Positions 1 to 7,531 are shown, counted from the first letter of the stretch. The stretch is DNA of 9,303 nucleotides from an uncultured Candidatus Nemicrothrix sp. (GCA_903827085.1 CAIKHC010000271.1:1-9303); one strand, 5' to 3'. Made by a program: numbers and translations. The notes: generated from the letters alone by a model not told the origin.

Positions 1-374
1 ACCCAACCTCGGTTGATTGCGATCGCCGTGCCATCGGCCTGAACCAATGGCGTCACCACCCAATACCCCGGCGACCCGTTGTTTGTTCGATTCGTGACGA
101 GAACTTGGGACTCGACCAGATACACACCGGCGACATACACCGGTTGGTAATCCGCCGCCTTCACCTGCTCGGTTGTTGCTGCCGGACCTGCAGGCAGGAC
201 GGTCGAGAGCGGTTGCGGTTGTTGCTTCATCGCATCAGTTACGACGGCATTCGAAGCTTTTCGCTCATCAAGTCGATTGAGTTGCCAGAAGCCGAAGTTG
301 ATCATCATTCCGACAACAACAAGAACGAAGATGTGCGACAGGATCCAACGGGGTTTGAGCAGGAACCGATACAC
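1..374 (-). CDS. SURF1 family cytochrome oxidase assembly protein (5' part, cut by window edge)
   Basis: The reading frame starts at a GTG at 374-372 and runs off the left edge, giving about 124 residues. SURF1 proteins sit in the cytoplasmic membrane and help assemble haem-copper cytochrome c oxidase. Visible: a short basic N-terminus (YRFLLKPRW), then a transmembrane segment of about 20 residues (IFVLVVVGMMINFGFWQL) running into the family signature FWQLNRLDERK. A periplasmic domain follows with YQPVYVAGVY and the typical block VVTPLVQADGTAIAINRGW. The second transmembrane helix expected near the C-terminus lies outside the window. No convincing Shine-Dalgarno precedes the GTG, so a leaderless start is possible; the frame stays open upstream but contains no other ATG, GTG or TTG back to the ligase gene. 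It lies 63 nt downstream of the acyl-CoA ligase on the same strand, with a hairpin between them, so it may have its own promoter. Family assignment is firm; the exact start is less so. Confidence 0.87.
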   Translation of the reverse strand, partial: MYRFLLKPRWILSHIFVLVVVGMMINFGFWQLNRLDERKASNAVVTDAMKQQPQPLSTVLPAGPAATTEQVKAADYQPVYVAGVYLVESQVLVTNRTNNGSPGYWVVTPLVQADGTAIAINRGW

Positions 375-400
375 GGAGGTCAGGCTAGGCGTGGCGAACT

Positions 401-421
401 GCGCCCCGGCAATCGGGGCGC
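401..421 (-). terminator. Perfect hairpin after the acyl-CoA ligase gene, likely terminator
   Basis: Read on the minus strand, GCGCCCCG and CGGGGCGC form a perfect 8-bp stem around the 5-nt loop ATTGC. The stem begins 16 nt after the ligase stop codon and ends 26 nt before the SURF1 start. No U-tract follows, which is common for actinobacterial terminator hairpins. It could instead be a processing or stabilising 3' structure if the two genes are co-transcribed. Confidence 0.6.
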
Positions 422-437
422 AGCGACCAGCATTTGT

Positions 438-2066
438 TCAGACCGTCGGCAGGACGTAGCCAGCGAATTGGTCCCGAAGGTCTCGCTTGGAGAACTTTCC
501 AACTGAGGTCTTCGGGATTTCGTCGATGAACACCACATCATCGGGTAGCCACCACTTCGCCACTCGACCATCGAGGAACGCAAGAACGTCTTCGCGGGTC
601 AAGGTCTCTCCCGGCTTGAGCACCACGCAGGCAAGCGGGCGCTCAGACCACTTCGGATGCTTCACCGCGATAACAGCTGCTTCAGCAACGGAAGGGTGAG
701 CCATGATTTCATTCTCGAGTTCCACCGAAGAGATCCACTCGCCACCTGACTTCACAACATCTTTCGTGCGGTCGACGATGCGCATAAACCCTTCTGCATC
801 GATGGTCGCAACGTCGCCGGTCTTCAACCAACCGTCGGCGGTAAACGACTCGGGCGAACGCGGGTCGTTGTAATACTCGCTCGCCACCCATGGACCAGCG
901 ACTTGCAGTTCACCACTGGTTTCTCCATCCCACGGAACTTCCTCGCCAGTGACCTGATCAACGATCCGCGCCTGAACACCAAGCGCTGGAATGCCGATGG
1001 ACGCGCGGTAGTCCGCTTGTTCGTCTTCGGATAACGAAAGCATGGTCGACTTCACCTTGGCCACCGACGCCAATGGACTGGTTTCAGTCATTCCCCAAGC
1101 CTGCAAAATTGGGATGCCAATCTTTTCGCGATACGCCTCGGAGAGATGCTTCGGCACGGCTGAACCGCCGCAAGGAATTCCCCGAAGGCTTGAAACATCG
1201 CGCCCGTCGATTTCGTTGAGAACCCCCATCCAAATCGTCGGCACACCTGCTGCGACCGTGACGCGCTCGGACTCAATGAGATCGACAATCGCTTTCGGCG
1301 AAAGGCCCGGACCGGGCATGACCAACTTGGCACCCGACGCAACACCAATATGCGCAAGACCCCATGCATTGGCATGGAACATTGGCACGACCGGGAGGAT
1401 TGTGTCGCGCTCGCCAACACCCAAACCGTCAGCCATCATTCCCGCCATCGTGTGCAACCAGGTTGAACGATGCGAATACACGACACCCTTTGGATTTCCC
1501 GTAGTGCCGCTCGTGTAACACATGGATGCCGCTTGATTCTCGTCGGTGACATTCCACTCAACAGGGCTCGCAGCCGCAAGCAATGCTTCATAATCATGCA
1601 GAAGGCGACCACCGGTATCGGTCGGGAGTTCCCCCATGCCGTCGTCCATCACAACGATGTGGCGAACGGTGGTGAACGTATCTACCAACGGCCATAAGAG
1701 CCCAAGAAGAGACTTGTCGACAAAGATCACTTCGTCTTCCGCGTGATTCACGATGTAGGTGACCTGTTCGGGGAACAACCGAATGTTCAAGGTGTGCAGC
1801 ACACGACCGGAACACGGAGCGGCGAAGTAGAGCTCGAGGTGTCGCGCTGTATTCCACGCAAAGGTGGCGACACGACCGTCGGAACTAATCCCAAGATCAT
1901 CGAGGACGCCACCAAGGCGACGCGTGCGCTCGGCCCATTGACCATAGGACTCCCGCTCAATCCCCACAGCTGTAGCCGTCACAATTTCTTTCTCGGGAAA
2001 CAACTTCTCGGCCCGATCAAAGAGATTGGTGAGGACGAGTGGACCGTCCTGCATAAGACCCTTCAT
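438..2066 (-). CDS. Fatty-acyl-CoA ligase (AMP-forming, FadD/AlkK type)
   Basis: A complete 542-residue enzyme of the ANL adenylating superfamily. These cytoplasmic enzymes activate a carboxylic acid with ATP to an acyl-adenylate and then to acyl-CoA. Motifs in order: P-loop [12 protein letters not shown] (about 184-195), PMFHANAWG (228-236), WGMTE (324-328), GWLKTGD (412-418), the hinge region [14 protein letters not shown] (433-446), and the C-terminal SVGKFSK, whose Lys (about 524) is the adenylation lysine. The opening [10 protein letters not shown] and overall length resemble medium/long-chain ligases of beta-oxidation; the actual chain length cannot be read from sequence. The frame also has an upstream GTG at 2081, but the ATG at 2066 is preferred because GGGGGAG lies 6 nt before it. 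The gene diverges from the membrane-protein gene across 73 nt. An exact substrate assignment would be a guess. Confidence 0.93.
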   Translation of the reverse strand: MKGLMQDGPLVLTNLFDRAEKLFPEKEIVTATAVGIERESYGQWAERTRRLGGVLDDLGISSDGRVATFAWNTARHLELYFAAPCSGRVLHTLNIRLFPEQVTYIVNHAEDEVIFVDKSLLGLLWPLVDTFTTVRHIVVMDDGMGELPTDTGGRLLHDYEALLAAASPVEWNVTDENQAASMCYTSGTTGNPKGVVYSHRSTWLHTMAGMMADGLGVGERDTILPVVPMFHANAWGLAHIGVASGAKLVMPGPGLSPKAIVDLIESERVTVAAGVPTIWMGVLNEIDGRDVSSLRGIPCGGSAVPKHLSEAYREKIGIPILQAWGMTETSPLASVAKVKSTMLSLSEDEQADYRASIGIPALGVQARIVDQVTGEEVPWDGETSGELQVAGPWVASEYYNDPRSPESFTADGWLKTGDVATIDAEGFMRIVDRTKDVVKSGGEWISSVELENEIMAHPSVAEAAVIAVKHPKWSERPLACVVLKPGETLTREDVLAFLDGRVAKWWLPDDVVFIDEIPKTSVGKFSKRDLRDQFAGYVLPTV

Positions 2067-2072
2067 GACTGA

Positions 2073-2079
2073 CTCCCCC
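2073..2079 (-). promoter_or_regulatory. Ribosome binding site fixing the ligase start
   Basis: GGGGGAG on the minus strand lies 6 nt before the ATG at 2066. It overlaps the upstream in-frame GTG at 2081, which has no comparable site and is directly preceded by an in-frame TAG. This favours the ATG by a wide margin. Confidence 0.75.
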
Positions 2080-2115
2080 ACCTAAGGCGACCCAACGGCC
2101 GCGTACTTGGGCTGA

Positions 2116-2146
2116 ATGGTACGTGAGAGGATCTAGGTCTTGTCAG
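2116..2146 (-). promoter_or_regulatory. Candidate sigma-70-like promoter for the acyl-CoA ligase
   Basis: On the minus strand, CTGACA (2146-2141) resembles a -35 box and TACCAT (2121-2116) fits a TANNNT -10 box, with a 19-nt spacer that is longer than ideal. Transcription would begin near 2109. The -35 overlaps the first codons of the divergent gene. The region also holds a weak inverted repeat, CGTAC (2102-2106) and GTACG (2119-2123), separated by 12 nt, which might be an operator. All of this rests on consensus matching by eye. Confidence 0.3.
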
Positions 2147-2862
2147 CCGAACCCGAACCCCCTGCTCGGCCCCGCCTCGGACGCCGCCATCTCACACTGC
2201 TCATTGTCCCGATCCTGGCAATGGTTGTGGCGAGCTACATCGCCGATGCCCTTTGGCCCGACCTGGTCACGAGCAACCCCCTGCTCCTCATCGGACTCAG
2301 CGCCAAGAACCGCTATCTGGTGCTTGTCGTCAACCATGTCTCCACCCTGTGGTTTTTCGTCGTTGGAACTCTCCGGCTTCTCCTGCCCGATCCATTCTTT
2401 TTTGCTCTCGGCTGGTTCTATGGCGAAGCGGCCCTCACCTGGATGGAACGCCGCACACCAACCACAGGTCGCTACATGCGCACCGTCGAAGGTTGGTTTG
2501 GCAAGTGGGGCGCACCACTCGTCGTGTTGTTCCCCAACAACTACATGTGCCTCGTTGCCGGCGCAGCAAAAATGCATCCGGTCAAGTTTGCGGCATTGAA
2601 CATTGTCGGAACAATCAGTCGGCTACTCATGATCCAGGTTGTCGGAGACGTGTTTTCCGGACCGATCGATTCACTACTCGGCTTCATCGCGAATTGGCGA
2701 ATTCCATTGCTCGTCATGTCCATCTCGCTCGTTGCCATTTTCTGGATCAGCGAACTACGCCGTGGGCGAAAAGAAATCGATGCGTTCCGCGAACTCGAAG
2801 ATGCCGCCGAGGAGATCGAACTCGGGCACATTCCACCAGCGGGCGATACCGACCCAGACTGA
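2140..2862 (+). CDS. Polytopic membrane protein, DedA/VTT-like (SNARE-associated family)
   Basis: A 240-residue membrane protein from a TTG start; GAGAGG at 2125-2130 gives a ribosome binding site 9 nt upstream. There is a short basic, proline-rich N-terminus (about 1-16), then hydrophobic segments at about 17-38, 60-82, 84-98, 124-143, 148-176 and 184-205. It ends in a charged, acidic cytoplasmic-looking tail (EIDAFRELEDAAEEIEL, then a proline/aspartate-rich end). The two internal hydrophobic blocks around GWFYGEAALTW and FPNNYMCLVAGAAKMHPVKFAALN resemble the paired re-entrant/helix layout of VTT-domain proteins, which include DedA-type undecaprenyl-phosphate and phospholipid transporters. 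The conserved Arg of the classical DedA 'F.GR..P..R' segment is not evident; PNN occupies about that place. It may therefore be a distant branch with unknown cargo. It diverges from the ligase gene and converges on dapB with a 12-bp gap. Confidence 0.7.
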   Translation: MSAEPEPPARPRLGRRHLTLLIVPILAMVVASYIADALWPDLVTSNPLLLIGLSAKNRYLVLVVNHVSTLWFFVVGTLRLLLPDPFFFALGWFYGEAALTWMERRTPTTGRYMRTVEGWFGKWGAPLVVLFPNNYMCLVAGAAKMHPVKFAALNIVGTISRLLMIQVVGDVFSGPIDSLLGFIANWRIPLLVMSISLVAIFWISELRRGRKEIDAFRELEDAAEEIELGHIPPAGDTDPD

Positions 2863-2874
2863 TCGGCTCTGGAT

Positions 2875-3663
2875 TTAGAGGTCGAGCAGCGAGTCGAGCC
2901 CAATAGTGACGCCGGGTCGATCGGCAACGGCCTTGGTTGCCAGCAAGACGCCGGGCATAAAGGAGTCACGGTCGTAGGAATCGTGACGCAGCGTAAGGGT
3001 CTGCCCGGTCGTGCCGAGCACTACCTCTTGATGGGCAACCATCCCACGCAATCGCAGCGAATGGACACGAATATCGGCAGGACCTTTGCCTCCGCGCGCA
3101 CCGGGAAGGATTTCGGTCTTGGTCGGATCGGCCGCCCACTCCGCCGAGGCTTCGGCCATTCTCTCGGCCGTAAGCATTGCCGTGCCCGAAGGAGCATCGA
3201 TCTTTGCGTCGTGATGTAACTCAATGATTTCCGCAGTTTCGAAGAACGGTGCTGCGAGTTCTGCAAATCGCATCATCAGAACGGCGCCGATCGCGAAGTT
3301 CGGTGCGATCACGCAGTTTGAATTAGTGAACTGATCACGAAATGACTGAAGATCGGCGTCGGAGAAGCCGGTCGTTCCAGTGACAGCATTGATGCCGTGC
3401 TCGGCAAGCCACAAAAGATTGGTGCGAGCGGCCTCGAGGTGCGTGAAATCGATAACCACGTCGACCTTGGCATCGAGAAATGCTTGGCCGTCGGCGGAGA
3501 CCTGGAATGGACGATCGCAGCCGGTGACTTGACGCATATCGAGGCCTGCGTGATGTGGGTCGACTGCAGCAACAAGCTCTAACGCAGGATCGCCATCGAC
3601 CGCACGGCACACCGTGCTTCCCATCCGTCCACCAGCACCGAAGACTCCAACGCGCAACGTCAT
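2875..3663 (-). CDS. dapB: 4-hydroxy-tetrahydrodipicolinate reductase
   Basis: A complete 262-residue cytoplasmic enzyme that reduces the dapA product to tetrahydrodipicolinate with NAD(P)H. It acts in the diaminopimelate/lysine pathway and so also supplies peptidoglycan. The N-terminal Rossmann fold shows GAGGRMG (9-15) and GTTGF (96-100). The catalytic signature ELHHDAKIDAPSGTA spans 148-162, with His150 and Lys154 in the positions of the acid/base His and the Lys of E. coli DapB. The C-terminus has HDSYDRDSFMPGVLLA, matching the family's closing block. Length is normal for the family. The ATG lies 9 nt after the stop of the M16 peptidase gene with no clear ribosome binding site, which suggests translational coupling within the rpsO-pnp cluster. 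It converges on the membrane-protein gene with only 12 bp between the stops, leaving no room for a separate terminator on either strand. Confidence 0.97.
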   Translation of the reverse strand: MTLRVGVFGAGGRMGSTVCRAVDGDPALELVAAVDPHHAGLDMRQVTGCDRPFQVSADGQAFLDAKVDVVIDFTHLEAARTNLLWLAEHGINAVTGTTGFSDADLQSFRDQFTNSNCVIAPNFAIGAVLMMRFAELAAPFFETAEIIELHHDAKIDAPSGTAMLTAERMAEASAEWAADPTKTEILPGARGGKGPADIRVHSLRLRGMVAHQEVVLGTTGQTLTLRHDSYDRDSFMPGVLLATKAVADRPGVTIGLDSLLDL

Positions 3664-3672
3664 GGGGTGAAA

Positions 3673-4947
3673 CTAGCCGCAGGCGAAGCGTTCGAGTGCA
3701 GCAGATCCCTTACCTAATGGGCCAACCGCCGAGACTGCACGTGGAGAACCAAGGACACGGCGGATTACCGAATGCACTTCTTCGGTCGTCACAGCCCGGA
3801 TTCGACGTACGTGTTCATCAATTGACGTGATGTCATTGCGAGTTACGAGGCCCGTACCAAGGCGGGCCATGCGAGAGCCGCTGTCTTCAAGGCCGAGCAA
3901 CATCGAACCTTCGAGATACCCAAGCGCAACCGCATGCTCTTCTTCGGTAATGCCATCGGCAAGGAAGGTCGCAAGGACTTCGTCGGTGACGGCGAGCAGT
4001 TCCTCGAGTCGAGCCAATGCTGTACCGGCGTAGACGATGAGAGAGCCAGCATCGGAATACGAAGACGGGGATGAAAAGACCGAGTAGGCCAAGCCGCGAG
4101 ATTCACGAATCTCTTGAAAGAGACGACTCGACATGCCGCCACCAAGAACATGATTGGCGACCCACATGGCGTAGCGATCTTCGTCAGCAAGGGGCAGTCC
4201 CCGCCATCCGATTGCCACGTGCACCTGTTCGATGGGGCGATCAATCTGCACAAGCGCTTGCAGGTGGGCCTCGGGAGCATTCCGAGAAGGAGCTGCACCT
4301 GATTCGGTTCCGACAAACAACGGACCAAGAGCATCGACAACTTGCTGATGCTCGAGCGCGCCTGCAGCAGCGACAACCAAATTCGATGGGCGATACCACT
4401 GCGCATGGAACGACACGACATCGTCACGCGTCATCGCCGCAACAGTGTCATGGTCACCAAGAGTTTCGCGACCGAGAGGATGTTCCGGGTACAAACTTTC
4501 ATACAGCGACGTAAGGACAAGATCGTCAGGAGTGTCTTCACTCATGAGCAGTTCTTCAATGATTACTTCGCGCTCGGCGTCGAGTTCAGCCGGACGAAAT
4601 ACAGGTGAACTCACGACATCGGCCAAGAGCTCAACGCCCGCCTGCAACTCGCTCACAGGAAGACGCAGGTAATACGCCGTGTGCTCGCGACTTGTATACG
4701 CGTTCATTTCGCCGCCGACTGCATCGACTGCTGTGGCAATCGATCGGGCAGATCGTTCTTCGGTGCCCTTGAATAACAAGTGCTCAAGGAAATGCGATGC
4801 GCCAGCGATGGACGCGGGTTCGTCACGCGAACCAACGGCGAACCACATACCAACCGAGACGGAACGGGCCTCGGGCATGCGTTCAGTAATGACACGCACA
4901 CCCGAGGCCAGCTCGGTTCGTTCGATATCCGCGTCGTTCACCGACAC
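3673..4947 (-). CDS. M16 family zinc peptidase (insulinase / processing-peptidase type, PepR-like)
   Basis: A 424-residue protein when started at the GTG at 4947. M16B enzymes form a clamshell of two similar domains and degrade or process peptides. The inverted zinc motif HXXEH is HFLEH (His52, Glu55, His56). The third ligand is probably Glu132 in REVIIEEL, 76 residues after the last His, the usual spacing. Also seen: the N-terminal strand LASGVRVITERMPEARSVSVG, GGEMNAYTSREHTAYY (79-93), and in the second domain HVAIGWRGLP and LGGGMSSRLFQEIRESRGLAYSV, all family hallmarks. It starts 13 nt after the pnp stop and ends 9 nt before dapB, the same order as pnp-pepR in mycobacteria. No strong ribosome binding site is visible, so coupling to pnp is likely. 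A second GTG at 4941 is an equal alternative start. The frame stays open far upstream inside pnp, but that part is low-complexity and overlaps the PNPase tail, so I exclude it. No signal peptide is seen. Confidence 0.93.
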   Translation of the reverse strand: MSVNDADIERTELASGVRVITERMPEARSVSVGMWFAVGSRDEPASIAGASHFLEHLLFKGTEERSARSIATAVDAVGGEMNAYTSREHTAYYLRLPVSELQAGVELLADVVSSPVFRPAELDAEREVIIEELLMSEDTPDDLVLTSLYESLYPEHPLGRETLGDHDTVAAMTRDDVVSFHAQWYRPSNLVVAAAGALEHQQVVDALGPLFVGTESGAAPSRNAPEAHLQALVQIDRPIEQVHVAIGWRGLPLADEDRYAMWVANHVLGGGMSSRLFQEIRESRGLAYSVFSSPSSYSDAGSLIVYAGTALARLEELLAVTDEVLATFLADGITEEEHAVALGYLEGSMLLGLEDSGSRMARLGTGLVTRNDITSIDEHVRRIRAVTTEEVHSVIRRVLGSPRAVSAVGPLGKGSAALERFACG

Positions 4948-4960
4948 GGCGGAAACGGAC

Positions 4961-7375
4961 TCAGCGGCGACGGTTGCCGCCTCGACGTCCACCGTTGCGA
5001 CGATCGCCGCCACCACGGTTTTCACTGGTGGGACCAAGGTCGCCCAGTTCCGAACTGATTTCTGCGTCGAAGGCATCTTCGAACGAGACGTACTCGCGCT
5101 CGGCGCCATCGGTTGCTTCATCTGCGGGTGCCGGAGCAGCCGGAGCTGATGCGGACTCACGAGGTGCGCTTTCTTCCGTCGCGTCACCTTCGGAGGCTTC
5201 TGCCACCGGGGTGCTCGCCATCGAGAGAGACACCTTGCCATTGGGATCGACATCGTCGACGCGCACTTCAACCGCGTCACCAAGGTCGAGAACATCCTCA
5301 ACCTTGTCGATGCGCTTGCCGCCACCGATCTTGGAGATGTGAAGAAGACCATCGCGACCCGGGAGGATGTTCACGAACGCACCGAACTTGGTGACGTTCA
5401 CAACGCGGCCCTGGTACACCTGGCCAACTTCAGCGGTCGGCGGGTTGAGGATGAGACGGATCTGACGCTCGGCCTCGGCCACAGCACCACCATCGGTGGA
5501 ACCGATGCTGACGCGACCAACAGAGCCATCGTCGTCGACACTGATGTCGGCGCCGGTCTCTTGCTGAATGGCGTTGATGACCTTGCCCTTGGGACCGATA
5601 ACTTCACCGATCTTGTCCATCGGGATTTCGAAGCTGATGATCTTCGGCGCAGTTTCGCCAACTTCATCGCGAGGCTTGGCAATTGCGCCAGCCATAACTT
5701 CGAGGATGGCGAGACGTGCTTCCTTCGCCTGCTGAAGCGCCTGAGCAAGAACGTCGGCAGGAATGCCTTCGATCTTGGTGTCGAGCTGCAGAGCAGTAAC
5801 GAATTCGGCGGTTCCGGCAACCTTGAAGTCCATGTCGCCGAATGCGTCTTCAGCGCCGAGGATGTCGGTAAGTGTCGTGTACTTGCCATCGGCAAACACG
5901 AGGCCCATTGCGATGCCAGCAACTGGTGCACGCAGCGGAACGCCCGCGTCCATCATCGAAAGTGTTGAACCACACACCGAACCCATCGAGGTCGATCCGT
6001 TTGAGGAAAGAACATCGGACACGGTACGAATCGTGTAGGCAAACTCTTCTGGCGTGGGAAGCACGGGGACGAGTGCACGCTCAGCGAGCATGCCGTGTCC
6101 GATTTCGCGACGCTTCGGTCCACGCATGAAACCAGTTTCACCAGTGGAGTACGGCGGGAAGTTGTAATGGTGCATGTAACGCTTGCGGGTCACGTCGCCA
6201 AGAGCGTCGATCATTTGCTCCATGCGAGGCATACCAAGCGTGGTGACATTGAGGACCTGGGTTTCGCCACGCTGGAAGAGACCCGAACCATGCACTGACG
6301 GAAGGACGCCGACCTCGGAAGAGAGGGAACGGATGTCCTTCGGGCCACGACCATCGATACGAGCGCCTTCATTCACGATGCGTGAACGAACAACGGCCTT
6401 GGTGACCGAGCGGAACGCAGCCTTGAGCTGCTTGTCGGCACCATCGACGCTGGCGAACTGCGGAGCAAGTTCAGCAACAAGTTGATCGCGAAGCGCTGCT
6501 TCGGCTTCGAGACGAGCGGTCTTGTCGGAAATGACCTGCGTCGCAAGGATCTGCTCGCGCTTGGCCTGCATGGCGGTAAGAACTTCTGGCGTGTAGTCAG
6601 AAGTGACCGAGTAAGGCATCGGAGGCTTGCTGCCAACCTTGGCAACAAGTTCGTTCTGCGCAGCGATCGACTGAAGGATGTACTGCTTCGAGGCTTCGAG
6701 GCCACGAGCGAGTTCCGCTTCATCAACCTTGGGGGCGCCGTCCTGCATCGCAGGCCACTGTGCTTCGGTGCCACCGGCTTCGACCATGGAGATTGCAACG
6801 TCGTTGCCATTCAGCGCACGACCAGCGACAACGATTTCAAACTGGCTTTCCGAACCCTCTTCGTACGTGGGGTGCGGGATCCATTGACCATCAGCGGTAA
6901 ACGCCAGACGAACGGCGCCAATGGGGCCGTCGAATGGAATACCGGAAAGGCTGAGTGCCGCAGATGCGCCATTGATGGCGATGACATCGTGCGGATTGAC
7001 GAGGTCGGCCGCAAGCACGGTGCCAACAACATGCACCTCGTTACGGAAGCCGTCGGGGAAGCACGGACGCAACGGGCGGTCCATAAGACGGCAAGTGAGG
7101 ATGGCCTGGTCGGAAGACTTGCCTTCACGACGGAAGAACGAACCGGGGATGCGACCCGCGGCGTACATGCGCTCTTCGATATCGACGGTGAGCGGGAAGA
7201 AGTCGGCACCTTCACGTGCACTCTTTGCCGCTGTAGCGGTAACGAGCATGACGGTGTCGCCAACGCGAACGGTCACTGCACCGTCAGCCTGACCGGCAAG
7301 TTTGCCGGCCGAAAAGGTAATGGTCTTGTCGGCATCGCCGGGAATGGCGGCGTCGACGGAAATGGCATCAGCCAC
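4961..7375 (-). CDS. pnp: Polynucleotide phosphorylase (PNPase / GpsI)
   Basis: A complete 804-residue enzyme that degrades RNA 3'-5' using phosphate and can run in reverse to add tails; it works as a ring-shaped trimer in RNA turnover. In order: first RNase PH domain (about 15-150, with FFRREGKSSD at 80-89), an all-alpha linker (about 215-325), second RNase PH domain (about 330-560), KH domain (about 578-643, GPKGK at 594-598), S1 domain (about 650-720, GRVVNVTKFGAFVNI), then an 80-residue tail. The active site is intact: SNGSTSMGS (458-466) and ILGAEDAFGDMDFKVAG, with Asp510 and Asp516 matching E. coli Asp486 and Asp492. The tail is alanine/glutamate/proline-rich, then acidic (EYVSFEDAFDAEISSEL), and ends in a Gly/Arg-rich patch (RGGGDRRNGGRRGGNRRR). 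The GTG start is fixed by AAAGGAG just upstream. It sits between rpsO and the M16 gene as in mycobacteria. Two long antisense frames are shadows. Confidence 0.98.
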   Translation of the reverse strand: MADAISVDAAIPGDADKTITFSAGKLAGQADGAVTVRVGDTVMLVTATAAKSAREGADFFPLTVDIEERMYAAGRIPGSFFRREGKSSDQAILTCRLMDRPLRPCFPDGFRNEVHVVGTVLAADLVNPHDVIAINGASAALSLSGIPFDGPIGAVRLAFTADGQWIPHPTYEEGSESQFEIVVAGRALNGNDVAISMVEAGGTEAQWPAMQDGAPKVDEAELARGLEASKQYILQSIAAQNELVAKVGSKPPMPYSVTSDYTPEVLTAMQAKREQILATQVISDKTARLEAEAALRDQLVAELAPQFASVDGADKQLKAAFRSVTKAVVRSRIVNEGARIDGRGPKDIRSLSSEVGVLPSVHGSGLFQRGETQVLNVTTLGMPRMEQMIDALGDVTRKRYMHHYNFPPYSTGETGFMRGPKRREIGHGMLAERALVPVLPTPEEFAYTIRTVSDVLSSNGSTSMGSVCGSTLSMMDAGVPLRAPVAGIAMGLVFADGKYTTLTDILGAEDAFGDMDFKVAGTAEFVTALQLDTKIEGIPADVLAQALQQAKEARLAILEVMAGAIAKPRDEVGETAPKIISFEIPMDKIGEVIGPKGKVINAIQQETGADISVDDDGSVGRVSIGSTDGGAVAEAERQIRLILNPPTAEVGQVYQGRVVNVTKFGAFVNILPGRDGLLHISKIGGGKRIDKVEDVLDLGDAVEVRVDDVDPNGKVSLSMASTPVAEASEGDATEESAPRESASAPAAPAPADEATDGAEREYVSFEDAFDAEISSELGDLGPTSENRGGGDRRNGGRRGGNRRR

Positions 7376-7381
7376 GTGTGT

Positions 7382-7388
7382 CTCCTTT
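7382..7388 (-). promoter_or_regulatory. Strong ribosome binding site of pnp
   Basis: AAAGGAG on the minus strand ends 6 nt before the GTG at 7375. It decides the non-ATG start, and lies 4 nt downstream of the base of the 7393-7410 hairpin, so folding or protein binding there could affect access to it. Confidence 0.85.
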
Positions 7389-7392
7389 GTGA

Positions 7393-7410
7393 GACGGACA
7401 TTGGTCCGTC
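7393..7410 (-). promoter_or_regulatory. Leader hairpin beside the pnp ribosome binding site
   Basis: On the minus strand GACGGAC and GTCCGTC form a perfect 7-bp stem closed by a 4-nt CAAT loop, immediately upstream of AAAGGAG. In other bacteria pnp expression is controlled through stem structures in its leader that are cut by RNase III and then acted on by PNPase itself. Position and stem quality make this a reasonable candidate for such a control element, but function is inferred. Confidence 0.5.
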
Positions 7411-7440
7411 AGTTGGAGGCGACCCCGTAACCAGTTCCCA

Positions 7441-7477
7441 GAGGTGAACATCGGAGCAGTGCTCCGATACTCACCTC
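7441..7477 (-). promoter_or_regulatory. Nested hairpin in the pnp leader, with a competing pairing
   Basis: Outer arms GAGGTGA (7441-7447) and TCACCTC (7471-7477) pair perfectly. Inside them TCGGAG (7451-7456) and CTCCGA (7462-7467) pair across a 5-nt loop, with symmetric 3-nt internal bulges. A second pairing is possible between 7409-7419 (TCAGTTGGAGG) and 7474-7487 (CCTCC, two-base bulge, CAACTGA). It shares bases 7474-7477 with the outer stem, so the two folds compete in part; the CAACTGA/TCAGTTG stem alone could also enclose the hairpin as a junction. Such an arrangement suits an RNase III substrate or a switch. Fold energies were not computed. Confidence 0.5.
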
Positions 7478-7507
7478 CGGCAACTGACAACGCAGTATCG
7501 CCGGGGT

Positions 7508-7529
7508 GCTGTTCCCAGACAGGAACAGC
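7508..7529 (-). terminator. Second hairpin downstream of rpsO
   Basis: On the minus strand GCTGTTCC and GGAACAGC make a perfect 8-bp stem with a 6-nt loop, starting 2 nt after the first rpsO hairpin. Two stems in tandem without U-tracts could be a bipartite terminator or an RNA processing site between rpsO and pnp. Confidence 0.5.
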
Positions 7530-7531
7530 GA

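Larger units (their letters stand above)
7368..7451 (-). other. Possible 27-codon upstream reading frame overlapping the pnp start
   Basis: On the minus strand an ATG at 7451 opens a 27-codon frame (beginning MFTSGNWLRG) whose TGA at 7370-7368 overlaps the first codons of pnp by 8 nt. A full Shine-Dalgarno-like GGAGGTGA lies at 7478-7471, about 20 nt before the ATG. A 6-bp stem (CGGAGC-type arms at 7467-7451) sits between them and could shorten that distance. Translation of this frame would run through the hairpin next to the pnp ribosome binding site, allowing coupling. The peptide resembles nothing I know. The SD-like string may simply be one arm of the hairpin, so this is a hypothesis. Confidence 0.22.

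Noticed and set aside
1042..1518. 158-codon plus-strand open frame antisense to the acyl-CoA ligase
   Set aside because: It covers the conserved P-loop and A4/A5 regions of the ligase in reverse; composition is typical of a shadow frame.
2253..2906. 217-codon plus-strand frame overlapping the membrane-protein gene
   Set aside because: Arg/His/Pro-rich with no hydrophobic pattern or domain, and it reads past the end of the membrane gene into dapB. It is an out-of-frame shadow.
5339..5968. 209-codon plus-strand open frame antisense to the pnp C-terminal half
   Set aside because: Antisense to the second RNase PH, KH and S1 coding region; its sequence mirrors the codon pattern of conserved PNPase and matches no protein family I recognise.
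6482..7447. 321-codon open frame on the plus strand, antisense to the N-terminal half of pnp
   Set aside because: pnp on the other strand is certain. The antisense product has no recognisable domain, and the frame is explained by the biased codon use of pnp; no good ribosome binding site was seen.
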